From assembly GCA_029245245.1 (NCBI GenBank), contig JAQWPT010000016.1, forward strand, positions 1 through 49,687: 49,687 nucleotides of DNA, read 5' to 3'. Position numbers and translations under genes: made by a program. Numbering within the stretch: position 1 is the first letter of the stretch; the number at the start of each line of letters is the position of its first letter. This DNA comes from Phycisphaerales bacterium (GTDB lineage: Bacteria; Planctomycetota; Phycisphaerae; Phycisphaerales; SM1A02). A model generated the notes under the pieces. That model searched no databases and was not told the origin of the DNA. It saw only the letters and a program-made list of their open reading frames with translations. Below are positions 8,182-15,760 of the stretch, in pieces.

Positions 8182-9287
8182 CCCAGACACTTGCCCTGCT
8201 CATCGACGCCTACCGACTCCTGAACGCCAGGAAGATCTTCTGGTTCACGCTGGGCCTGACCGCCCTGGTGGTCCTGAGTTTCGCCTTCGTCGGCATCAAT
8301 GACGTCGGCATCCGGATCATCGCCTGGGACATCGAGGTCCCCGGGGTCAACCTTCTCAGCGGCTGGACCGAGGCGTTCTTCTACAAGACCATCTTCCTGA
8401 ATCTCGGGATCAACATCTGGCTCACGTGGGTGGCGACCATCCTGGGCCTGATCACCACCGCCAGCATCTTTCCCGAGTTCATCAGCGCCGGTTCGATCGA
8501 GGTGGTGCTGAGCAAGCCGATCGGGCGAGTCCGTCTCTTCATCACGAAATACATCACCGGCCTGCTCTTCGTCACACTCCAGGTCGGCGTCTTCTCCTTC
8601 GGCAGTTTCATGGTCATCGGGCTCAAGAGCGGCATCTGGATGCCCGGCATCTTCGTCTCGATCCCGATCGTCGTGATCTTCTTCAGCTACCTCTACGGAA
8701 TCTGCACGTTCTTCGGCGTACTCACGCGATCGACCATCGCCGCACTGCTGCTGACGATCCTGTGCTGGTTCGGCATCTTCGTCGTGCAGGCCTCCGAGAG
8801 CACGCTGCTGTTCTTCGTCAAGTACCAGGAACAGAAGGTCCAGACGCTTGAAGATGACCTGCAGCGTTCCAAGGATCGCCTGGCCGAAGTCGAGAACCCC
8901 GATGACAAGGAACGATGGAATTTCCTGCACGAGACCATCGAGGTCCGCACGAAGACGCTCGAGAATGCACGCGAGAGTTCCGGAGTCGGCCTGGCACACG
9001 ACATCCTCATGGTCGCCATGACCGTGCTCCCCAAGACGGACATGACGATCGGCCTGCTGGAACGCTGGACCATCGATCTCTCGGATCTTCCACAGAGGAA
9101 TTCGAATCGACCACCACCAGTCATCACGGATGACGGCGAATTCGAGGCCAACGAGCAGGAGATCGCCAGATCCATGGAGCGGGAACTGCGGGAGAGATCA
9201 CCCCTGTGGATCCTCGGCACCTCCCTGCTCTTCGAACTGTTCGTATGCGGAATTGCCGGCTGGCTCTTCTGCCGACGCGACTACTGA
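8178..9287 (+). CDS. ABC-2 type exporter, membrane permease subunit
   Basis: A polytopic inner-membrane protein pairs with the ATPase encoded just upstream (ATGA overlap). The first helix (ILWFTLGL-like segment after ARKIFW) and helices near residues 85-105, 120-145, 155-180 and 185-200 make up the ABC2 membrane fold. A final helix lies at the C-terminus (ILGTSLLFELFVCGIAGWLF). Between them, residues ~215-265 form a charged, heptad-like stretch (KVQTLEDDLQRSKDRLAEVE), probably a soluble coiled coil between membrane segments; this is not universal in the family. The last 7 bases overlap the convergent proC gene. Confidence 0.88.
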   Translation: MTQTLALLIDAYRLLNARKIFWFTLGLTALVVLSFAFVGINDVGIRIIAWDIEVPGVNLLSGWTEAFFYKTIFLNLGINIWLTWVATILGLITTASIFPEFISAGSIEVVLSKPIGRVRLFITKYITGLLFVTLQVGVFSFGSFMVIGLKSGIWMPGIFVSIPIVVIFFSYLYGICTFFGVLTRSTIAALLLTILCWFGIFVVQASESTLLFFVKYQEQKVQTLEDDLQRSKDRLAEVENPDDKERWNFLHETIEVRTKTLENARESSGVGLAHDILMVAMTVLPKTDMTIGLLERWTIDLSDLPQRNSNRPPPVITDDGEFEANEQEIARSMERELRERSPLWILGTSLLFELFVCGIAGWLFCRRDY

Positions 9288-10087
9288 CCTTCTGCGCCCA
9301 GGGCATCACCCCGGTCGCGGGCCGCAACGATGCCCGCGAGCACCGCATCTGCAAATCCATGCTCGACCATCGCGGACAGTCCTGCTTCCGTGGTGCCACC
9401 CTTGGACGCGATGCCCTGGAGCAGACTCGCCACGGAGGTGTCACCTTCGGCCATGCTGCGTGCCGCGGCCAGGATCGTCTGCCTGGTCATCGTGTCCGCC
9501 GTCCCCGGATCGAACCCCACCTCGACGGCGGCGTCCACCATGGCCGAGGCGAGCAGGTAGACCCAACCCGGCCCGGATCCGCTGACCGCCGTTGCGGCGC
9601 TGAGCAGTGACTCATCGATGTCCACCGTCCGCCCGATCGCATTGAACAGCGAGTTGACGAACGTGATGTCCGGCTCGGTTGCTCCCGGCCCGGATGCCAC
9701 GGCGGTCATGGAACAGCCGAGCATCGCCCCGGTGTTGGGCATGGTCCGGATGACCCGGCACGCTCCGCCAAGTCCCGATCGGATGGTGGCGGAGTCGATG
9801 CCCGCCATCACCGAGATCACCAGGTGGGTATCGTCGAGCGGCCCCAACTCGTCCGACGCCACGGCAAAGTCCTGGGGACGGACCGCGCACAGGATGCGGG
9901 GCGCGACACACAGTCCCCGGGCCTGCTCGGCAACCGCGCATCCCATGCCCGCGAAGTGTTCCCGGCGATCGGCCTGGTGGTCCGCGACGATGATCGACTC
10001 CGGCGTGAGCACCCCATGCTCGAAGGCCCCCTCGAGAACCGATCCTGCGAGATGACCCACGCCGAGCACACCCAGTTCGAATGCCAT
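9281..10087 (-). CDS. proC: Pyrroline-5-carboxylate reductase
   Basis: ProC catalyses the last step of proline synthesis: NAD(P)H-dependent reduction of pyrroline-5-carboxylate. The N-terminal Rossmann motif is LGVLGVGHLAGSVLEG. The family patterns VISVMAGI, VIRTMPNTGA and the C-terminal signature AVSGSGPGWVYLLASAMVDAAVEVG, ending in GIASKGGTTEAGL, are all present. Length (268 aa) is normal. GGAAGGA precedes the ATG. Its 3' end overlaps the convergent ABC permease gene by 7 bases. No other proline genes are nearby. Confidence 0.95.
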   Translation of the reverse strand: MAFELGVLGVGHLAGSVLEGAFEHGVLTPESIIVADHQADRREHFAGMGCAVAEQARGLCVAPRILCAVRPQDFAVASDELGPLDDTHLVISVMAGIDSATIRSGLGGACRVIRTMPNTGAMLGCSMTAVASGPGATEPDITFVNSLFNAIGRTVDIDESLLSAATAVSGSGPGWVYLLASAMVDAAVEVGFDPGTADTMTRQTILAAARSMAEGDTSVASLLQGIASKGGTTEAGLSAMVEHGFADAVLAGIVAARDRGDALGAEGQ

Positions 10088-10140
10088 GAAGGATCCTTCC
10101 GTTGTCGAATCATCGAAACCACGATTCAGAGCCGTGCGGG

Positions 10141-10146
10141 TAGAAT
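10141..10146 (+). promoter_or_regulatory. -10-like element of accA
   Basis: TAGAAT lies 31 nt before the accA ATG, within the divergent proC/accA gap. A small GGGGC/GCCCC hairpin sits in the predicted leader, just ahead of the CCGGAG Shine-Dalgarno. No clear -35. Confidence 0.4.
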
Positions 10147-10177
10147 ATCACGCGGGGCATGACGCCCCGGAGCCACC

Positions 10178-11140
10178 ATGAGCACGACCTACACCCTGCC
10201 ATTCGAAGAGCCCGTGGTTGAACTCGATCGCCAGATCGAGGCCCTCGCCGCTCGCGATGATGCAGAGTCCATGCAGGTGGAACTCGACAGTCTCCGGCAG
10301 AATCGCAACAGCCTTCTCGAGAAGATCTACGGCCAACTGACCCCTTGGGACACCGTCCGGGTTGCACGGCACCCGAACCGACCCCAGACCGCCGACTACA
10401 TCAACATGATCTGCCGTGACTTCCGAGAGCTCCACGGCGACCGCACCTTTGGTGACGACCGCAGCATCATCACGGGGCTGGGTCGGATCGGCTCGTTCAA
10501 GGCCCTCATTGTCGGACACCAGAAGGGACGCACCACCCAGGAACGGATTGCCTGCCATTTCGGGTGCGCCCACCCTGAGGGATACCGCAAGGCACTGAAG
10601 AAGATGAAACTGGCCGAAAAGTTCGGCCTCCCGATCGTCACCCTGATCGACACGCCCGGCGCCTACCCCGGCCTGAAGGCCGAGGAACGCGGACAGGCCG
10701 AAGCCATCGCGTTGAACCTGCGCGAGATGAGCCGGATCAAGACACCCATCATCAGCATCGTCATCGGCGAAGGCGGCTCCGGCGGCGCCCTGGGGATCGG
10801 CGTGGCTGATCGCGTGGCGATGATGGAGTTCGCCTGGTACTCCGTGATCAGTCCGGAGGGATGCGCGGCCATCCTCTGGAAGGAAGCGAACGAGTCCACG
10901 AACACGAAGGCGGCCAGCGCCTTGTCCTTGACGGCCAATCACAACATGAAACATGGTCTTGTCGATGCCAAGATCAGTGAACCACTCGGTGGCGCACACC
11001 GCGATCCTCAACAGTCGGCGGAACAACTCCAGCGATGGATCATTGATACCCTTCGTGAACTGGAGCGATTCAACGCCAGATCCCTCGTGGAACGTCGGTA
11101 CGAGAAGTTCCGCCGCATGGGCACCATGATCGAGGGTTGA
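10178..11140 (+). CDS. accA: Acetyl-CoA carboxylase carboxyltransferase subunit alpha
   Basis: AccA, with AccD, transfers the carboxyl group from carboxybiotin to acetyl-CoA, making malonyl-CoA for fatty acid synthesis. The N-terminal helix region (PVVELDRQIEAL) and LTPWDTVRVARHPNRPQTADYI are diagnostic, as are FGCAHPEGYRKAL, LIDTPGAYPGLKAEERGQAEAIA and GEGGSGGALGIGVADRV. Length (320 aa) matches E. coli AccA. GGAG precedes the ATG. accD is not in the window, which is usual. Confidence 0.97.
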   Translation: MSTTYTLPFEEPVVELDRQIEALAARDDAESMQVELDSLRQNRNSLLEKIYGQLTPWDTVRVARHPNRPQTADYINMICRDFRELHGDRTFGDDRSIITGLGRIGSFKALIVGHQKGRTTQERIACHFGCAHPEGYRKALKKMKLAEKFGLPIVTLIDTPGAYPGLKAEERGQAEAIALNLREMSRIKTPIISIVIGEGGSGGALGIGVADRVAMMEFAWYSVISPEGCAAILWKEANESTNTKAASALSLTANHNMKHGLVDAKISEPLGGAHRDPQQSAEQLQRWIIDTLRELERFNARSLVERRYEKFRRMGTMIEG

Positions 11141-11171
11141 ATCCAATGGAAGCCCCTTGGTCGCTCTCGCG

Positions 11172-11200
11172 TTGACGGGCACCCTGCCGACATCTACAAT
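11172..11200 (+). promoter_or_regulatory. Sigma70-type promoter of the dksA-like/lspA/truB operon
   Basis: TTGACG (11172-11177), a 17-nt spacer and TACAAT (11195-11200) form one of the two best promoters in the window. The predicted leader is about 78 nt before the ATG at 11286. Confidence 0.75.
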
Positions 11201-11285
11201 CCCCGATCGCGTGCAGGTGGCCCTCGATCAGTGATGGCCGCAACCTGCTGTCTTCAAGTCACTTGGAACTTCTCGAGTACCCCCA

Positions 11286-12092
11286 ATGGCCAAGAAGACC
11301 GCAAAGAAAACCGCCAAGAAGACCAAGAAGAAGACGGCAGCCACCAGGAAGCCGGCCAAGAAGGCTGCGCCCAAGAAGAAGGCCGCCAAGAAGGCTTCAA
11401 AGAAGGTGGCCAAGAAGGCCGCCAAGAAGGTTGCCAAGAAGACTTCAAAGAAGGTGGCAAAGAAGGCGACCACCGCCAAGACCGGCAAGAAATCGAAATC
11501 CAAACCAGCCCCGGCGACCACTGGCGGCAAGCGACGTCGACAGACCGTGCAGGAAGCCGTCCTCGCCAGCGAGGCCGATGCCCAGGGATACGTCGTCATC
11601 AATGGTCGCCGAATCCGGAAGATCTCGACCAACCCGGAAAAGATGCCCAAGAAAAAGCGATCCACGACGGCGGCCGCAGCCAGCGAGGATTCTTCCGCGA
11701 AGATCGCAAGCATGAAGACGAAACTGAGCAAGGTGGAACTCAAGGAGTTTCAGAAACTCCTGATCTCGAAGCGTCGTGATCTCTTCAAGGCGGTGGATTC
11801 GCTGGAAACCGAAGCACTGCGAAGTGATGACGGCGACACCTCCACGATGCCCATCCACATGGCGGATGTCGGATCCGATGTCTACGAACAGGACCTCATG
11901 CTCGGCATGGCGGCAAGTGAACGTGAGCGCATCCGTGAGATCGATGAAGCCCTTGAACGCATCGCCAACAAGACCTACGGAATCTGCATGCTCACCGGCA
12001 AGCAGATCCGCAATGAACGTCTCCGTGCCAAGCCCTGGGCCAAGTACAGCATTGATGCCAAGCGCCAGGTCGAACGCGGCATGGTCCAGTGA
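11286..12092 (+). CDS. DksA/TraR-like protein with histone H1-like Lys/Ala-rich N-terminal tail
   Basis: The N-terminal ~80 residues are almost wholly Lys, Ala and Thr in AKK/KKVAKK repeats, like bacterial histone H1-type (Hc1/AlgP) tails that bind DNA. After a linker containing GYVVINGRRIRKI, residues ~140-268 form a DksA/TraR domain: a coiled coil (LSKVELKEFQKLLISKRRDL), then YGICMLTGKQIRNERLRAKPWAKYSIDAKRQ. DksA binds RNA polymerase through its secondary channel. The usual four zinc cysteines are reduced to one here (Cys in YGIC), so zinc binding is probably lost. It leads an operon with lspA (GTGA overlap) and truB. DksA-like genes next to lspA are, from memory, common in planctomycetes. 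Confidence 0.88.
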   Translation: MAKKTAKKTAKKTKKKTAATRKPAKKAAPKKKAAKKASKKVAKKAAKKVAKKTSKKVAKKATTAKTGKKSKSKPAPATTGGKRRRQTVQEAVLASEADAQGYVVINGRRIRKISTNPEKMPKKKRSTTAAAASEDSSAKIASMKTKLSKVELKEFQKLLISKRRDLFKAVDSLETEALRSDDGDTSTMPIHMADVGSDVYEQDLMLGMAASERERIREIDEALERIANKTYGICMLTGKQIRNERLRAKPWAKYSIDAKRQVERGMVQ

Positions 12093-12787
12093 CCTCCCCC
12101 GTCACTCCTGAATCCGACCAGAACACACCTCCACGCGAGCCGAACCGATCCTTTACACCGGCACGGCGATCCGCAACAGCCTGGGTGGTGCTCCTGGGCG
12201 TGCTCCTGGCTGGCCTCGGCTTTGACCTCGGCACCAAGATCTGGAGTTTCGACAACGTTGCGGATGTACCGGTGGTACTCGATCGCACGAGCATCATCGA
12301 GAACGCCAATGTCAATCCCATCCCACCCCATGACAGCATCGTGCTGATCCCGGGACGGATGCTCAATCTCCACCTGGTCCTGAACTCGGGAGCAGTCTTC
12401 GGCATCGGAGCCGAGCAGCGAACGTTCTTTGTGATCTTCACCATCCTGGCCGTCACGATCTGCCTGCTGACCTTCGTCTGCTGGATGGCCGCCGACAGCA
12501 CCCTTGCCCACATCGGGATCGCCCTCGTGCTCGCCGGTGCGCTGGGCAATCTCTGGGACCGGGTGCTCTACGGCCGTGTTCGTGACTTCCTGCACATGCT
12601 TCCCGACCGCCACCTCCCGTTTGGCTGGTCGTGGCCGGGCGGAAACACGGAACTTTTTCCCTGGGTCTTCAACGTCGCCGACGTGATGCTGCTGGCGGGC
12701 ATGGCCCTGCTCCTGCTGCACCTGCACCTGAGTGATCGAAAGCAGGTCCGGAAGACGGCATCGTCCAGCCAAGAGAACGGAACGTGA
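12089..12787 (+). CDS. lspA: Lipoprotein signal peptidase (signal peptidase II)
   Basis: LspA removes the signal peptide from prolipoproteins after lipid attachment, at the inner membrane. The conserved LNSGAVFG (~98-105), GALGNLWDRVLYGRVRDF (catalytic Asp166) and FNVADVMLLAG (catalytic Asp198) are all present, with four membrane helices. At 232 aa it is long for the family (~160-170). The extra length is a Pro-rich N-terminal tail (~30 aa), a longer loop after helix 1 (~55-90) and an insert before FNVAD (~168-192). The GTG start overlaps the stop of the dksA-like gene, and the stop overlaps the GTG of truB, so all three are coupled. MltA is one likely substrate encoded in the window. Confidence 0.95.
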   Translation: MTSPVTPESDQNTPPREPNRSFTPARRSATAWVVLLGVLLAGLGFDLGTKIWSFDNVADVPVVLDRTSIIENANVNPIPPHDSIVLIPGRMLNLHLVLNSGAVFGIGAEQRTFFVIFTILAVTICLLTFVCWMAADSTLAHIGIALVLAGALGNLWDRVLYGRVRDFLHMLPDRHLPFGWSWPGGNTELFPWVFNVADVMLLAGMALLLLHLHLSDRKQVRKTASSSQENGT

Positions 12788-13491
12788 CCACGGAGATCGA
12801 ATCACGACGTTTGCGCATCAGCGGATTGCTTGCCGTGAACAAACCCACACTCCTGTCCTCGATGGGAGTGATCTCCCGCGTGCGGGGGCGAGCCAAGGGT
12901 GTACGAACCGGCCATGCCGGCACCCTTGATCCGCTGGCGACCGGCGTTCTCGTGATCGGGCTCGGTCGAGCGACCAAGCAACTCGATGCCCTGATGGGGC
13001 TGGACAAACGCTATCAAACCACGATCGACCTTTCACGCACCACTCCGTCCTTCGACCTGGAACTGGAGCCGGAAGATGTCGAGATTCCGGTCATTCCCGA
13101 TCAGGTCTCGATCGAGCGTGCACTGGCTGACTTGGAAGGCGAGTGCATGCAGGCCCCGCCGGCCTTCAGCGCGATCAAGATCGATGGAAAGCGGGCGTAC
13201 GTCGGAGCACGGAAGCAACAGCACGACGACCTGCCCCCTCGCCCGGTGCATGTGCACTCACTGTCGCTGACACGGTTTCAATGGCCGGAGGTGGACATCG
13301 ACATCCACTGCGGCAAGGGGTTCTACGTCCGAGCACTGGCTCGCGACCTCGGACGAGTCCTTGGTTGTGGCGGAGTATGCATGAGCATTCATCGCTCCGC
13401 CATCGGCCCCTATACGGATGAGATGGCGATGTCATTCGACGGCATACCGGACCCCCTTGAGCAGGAACACCTGCTGCCAATCCCCAACTAA
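12784..13491 (+). CDS. truB: tRNA pseudouridine(55) synthase
   Basis: TruB makes pseudouridine 55 in the T-loop of tRNAs. The catalytic block GHAGTLDPLATGVLVIGLGRATK contains Asp49. KRYQTTIDL, the APPAFSAIKIDGKRAY motif and GFYVRALARDLG are further family blocks. Length (235 aa) matches short TruB forms without the C-terminal PUA domain. The start is a GTG that overlaps the lspA stop. Confidence 0.95.
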   Translation: MTTEIESRRLRISGLLAVNKPTLLSSMGVISRVRGRAKGVRTGHAGTLDPLATGVLVIGLGRATKQLDALMGLDKRYQTTIDLSRTTPSFDLELEPEDVEIPVIPDQVSIERALADLEGECMQAPPAFSAIKIDGKRAYVGARKQQHDDLPPRPVHVHSLSLTRFQWPEVDIDIHCGKGFYVRALARDLGRVLGCGGVCMSIHRSAIGPYTDEMAMSFDGIPDPLEQEHLLPIPN

Positions 13492-13561
13492 GTGCTCATG
13501 AACAATATTTTCCCTTGTATTGAGTCGGCTCGACTGCTCAAATGGGGCCGAGCACACACCC

Positions 13562-15751
13562 ATGAATACCACCCGATTCATCATCTCGGGGCTGACCCTG
13601 GCCTTGGCCTCGATCGCCACAGCCACTGACAAGGCCCCCCTGTCCGTTGCACCCGATACCCCCGCCCAGGTCGAGCGATTCGGTGGACTGCCCCTGCAGG
13701 TGCATCCCATGCAGGATGCCGGCCAGGCGATCGTACTCAGGCAGGTGCCACTTGATTCCCATCGCAACGTCGACCTGCAACTGCAGCGACTTGACGTTCT
13801 GGCACCGGGCGCGGTCTTCCACGCCGCCAGCATCGATGACGATGGCCACATCCACACCGAGGTGCTTCCCACGCCCCACGTGGATTGTTTCCATGGACAG
13901 GTCGCCGGTGAACCGGATTCGCACGTCTACCTGGCGATCGGAACCCGGGGAGCCAACGGCTGGATCGAGCGCGATGGTGAACTGCATGTGATCACCACGC
14001 ACCCCATCGAGGGCTGGACCGCGATCTACGACCTGAAGACCATCGATCCCGTGGACATGAATTGGACCGACTTCCACTGCGCGACCGAGGCCGCCATGCC
14101 CAACCACGACACGGCGAAGTCCTCGACCCGTTCCCGAGGCGACATCGGATGCCTGTCGATGCTGATGGCGATCGAGACGGACTGGGAATTCGCGGGCCTC
14201 TTCGGTGGAGATCTCACGGCCACGGCCGAGTACATCCAGACCCTCATCGGCGCCGTCTCAAGCATCTACGACCGGGACATCGGCATCAAGATCACCGTGA
14301 GCTACTCCAGGCTCTGGTCCGATTCCGACGACCCATGGACTGGAAGTGATTCCGGAAACCAGCTGGGACAGTTCCAGGGCCACTGGGAAAGCAACATGGA
14401 TCACATCTCCCGCCAGATGGCCCACTTCCTCAGCGGTCGCAATCTCGGTGGAGGCGTGGCCTACCTCGGCACCCTCTGCTCAAGCCTTGCCTACGCAGTC
14501 TCGGGAAACCTCGGTGGCTCCTTCCCGGTCCCGCTGGAGGACAACAACGGCGGAAACTGGGACCCAATGGTGGTCGCCCATGAAACCGGTCACACCTGCG
14601 GCTCCGGCCATACCCACGATTCCTACAATCCACCCATCGACGGGTGCGGCAACGGCGACTGCACCGATGCGAACCTCGGAACCGTCATGAGTTACTGCCA
14701 CCTCTGCAGCGGCGGGCTCTCGAACATGGCGATGGAGTTTCATCCGCAGGTCCAGGAAGTGATCATCGGGTTCCTGAACTCGGACCTCGGGTGCGAGTTC
14801 GGCGGTGATGGCTCCGCTCCGTTCGCCGCCTCCGACCTCGTCGAAACGATGGGTGATGACCCGATCGACATCCCGGTGCTGATCAACGACTACACCAACG
14901 ACTGCTCGGCCCCGATCGTGGACACATGGGATGCGATCTCCCTTGATGGCGGAACCATTGAACTGCTCGACAACGACCCGGCACAAGGACTGCTTCGATA
15001 CACCCCCCCCGCCGGTGGAATGACCGATGGCGGCGACTTCTTCCGCTACGACATTCTCGATGGAAGCAGCCAGCCGGCGTCCGCCGCCGTCCTGGTCGTC
15101 GAGGTTCCCGCCCGTGCCCCGGACACGCCGGCAGCCACCGAACCGGGACCGACCGCAGCCTACTATGAACTGGACAATCCCCAGGTCCTCCCGGACTTCA
15201 GCACCCTCGAACCCTACCTCGTGGAAGTGGTCTCCAACGTCAACTACCCGAGCACCAACGGCGACTTCGCCGGCTCGGGCCTGAGCAACGACTTCGGCGT
15301 GGTATTCACCGGCTTCATCGAGGTACCCGAGGACGACTGGTACACGCTCCATACCAACTCCGATGATGGTTCGACGCTGCATGTCGGCGATGAACTGGTC
15401 GTCTCCAACGACGGCCTGCACGGCATGCAGGAACGCAGTGGCATGCTTGCCCTCCAGGCCGGTCGCCACGCCATCCGCGTGGAGTTCTTCGAACGTGGCG
15501 GTGGAGCTGGATGCATCGTCAGCATCGAAGGCGGCGGCATGGACAAGCAACCCGTCGCGGATTCGATGTGGTCGCACGAAGTCGAACTCGTGGGCGACGC
15601 CAACGGCGACGGCATGGTGGACGTCCTGGACCTGCTGCAGGTCATTCTCGAATGGGGGCCCTGCCCACCGACTCCATGCCAGAGCGATCTCGACGGCAAC
15701 GGATCCGTCGATGTCGAGGATCTGCTGGTCGTGCTTGGCGCCTGGGTCTAG
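13562..15751 (+). CDS. Exported zinc metalloprotease with PA14 and dockerin-like domains
   Basis: A signal peptide (TRFIISGLTLALASIATATD) leads a 729-aa exported protein. A prodomain-like region (~30-180) precedes a metzincin-type catalytic domain; its zinc site is HETGHTCGSGH (~340-350), i.e. HExxHxxGxxH, as in reprolysin/M12B peptidases. A later MSY in VMSYCHLCSG fits the Met-turn. A cadherin-like linker follows, then a PA14 domain (~540-665, YYELD..., FTGFIEVPEDDWYTLHTNSDDGS, ADSMW) that may bind carbohydrate. The C-terminus is a two-repeat dockerin-like module (GDANGDGMVDVLDLLQVI; DLDGNGSVDVEDLLVVLGAW). The ATG at 13562 gives a proper signal peptide. Its substrate is unknown. It converges with the next gene across 9 bases. 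Confidence 0.88.
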   Translation: MNTTRFIISGLTLALASIATATDKAPLSVAPDTPAQVERFGGLPLQVHPMQDAGQAIVLRQVPLDSHRNVDLQLQRLDVLAPGAVFHAASIDDDGHIHTEVLPTPHVDCFHGQVAGEPDSHVYLAIGTRGANGWIERDGELHVITTHPIEGWTAIYDLKTIDPVDMNWTDFHCATEAAMPNHDTAKSSTRSRGDIGCLSMLMAIETDWEFAGLFGGDLTATAEYIQTLIGAVSSIYDRDIGIKITVSYSRLWSDSDDPWTGSDSGNQLGQFQGHWESNMDHISRQMAHFLSGRNLGGGVAYLGTLCSSLAYAVSGNLGGSFPVPLEDNNGGNWDPMVVAHETGHTCGSGHTHDSYNPPIDGCGNGDCTDANLGTVMSYCHLCSGGLSNMAMEFHPQVQEVIIGFLNSDLGCEFGGDGSAPFAASDLVETMGDDPIDIPVLINDYTNDCSAPIVDTWDAISLDGGTIELLDNDPAQGLLRYTPPAGGMTDGGDFFRYDILDGSSQPASAAVLVVEVPARAPDTPAATEPGPTAAYYELDNPQVLPDFSTLEPYLVEVVSNVNYPSTNGDFAGSGLSNDFGVVFTGFIEVPEDDWYTLHTNSDDGSTLHVGDELVVSNDGLHGMQERSGMLALQAGRHAIRVEFFERGGGAGCIVSIEGGGMDKQPVADSMWSHEVELVGDANGDGMVDVLDLLQVILEWGPCPPTPCQSDLDGNGSVDVEDLLVVLGAWV

Positions 15752-15760
15752 CCGAATCGG

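Noticed and set aside
11286-11520. AAG/GCC-rich stretch as a DNA tandem repeat
   Set aside because: The periodicity comes from Lys/Ala codons of the H1-like tail. Codons vary (aag/aaa, gcc/gct/gca), so selection is on the protein, not a DNA repeat.
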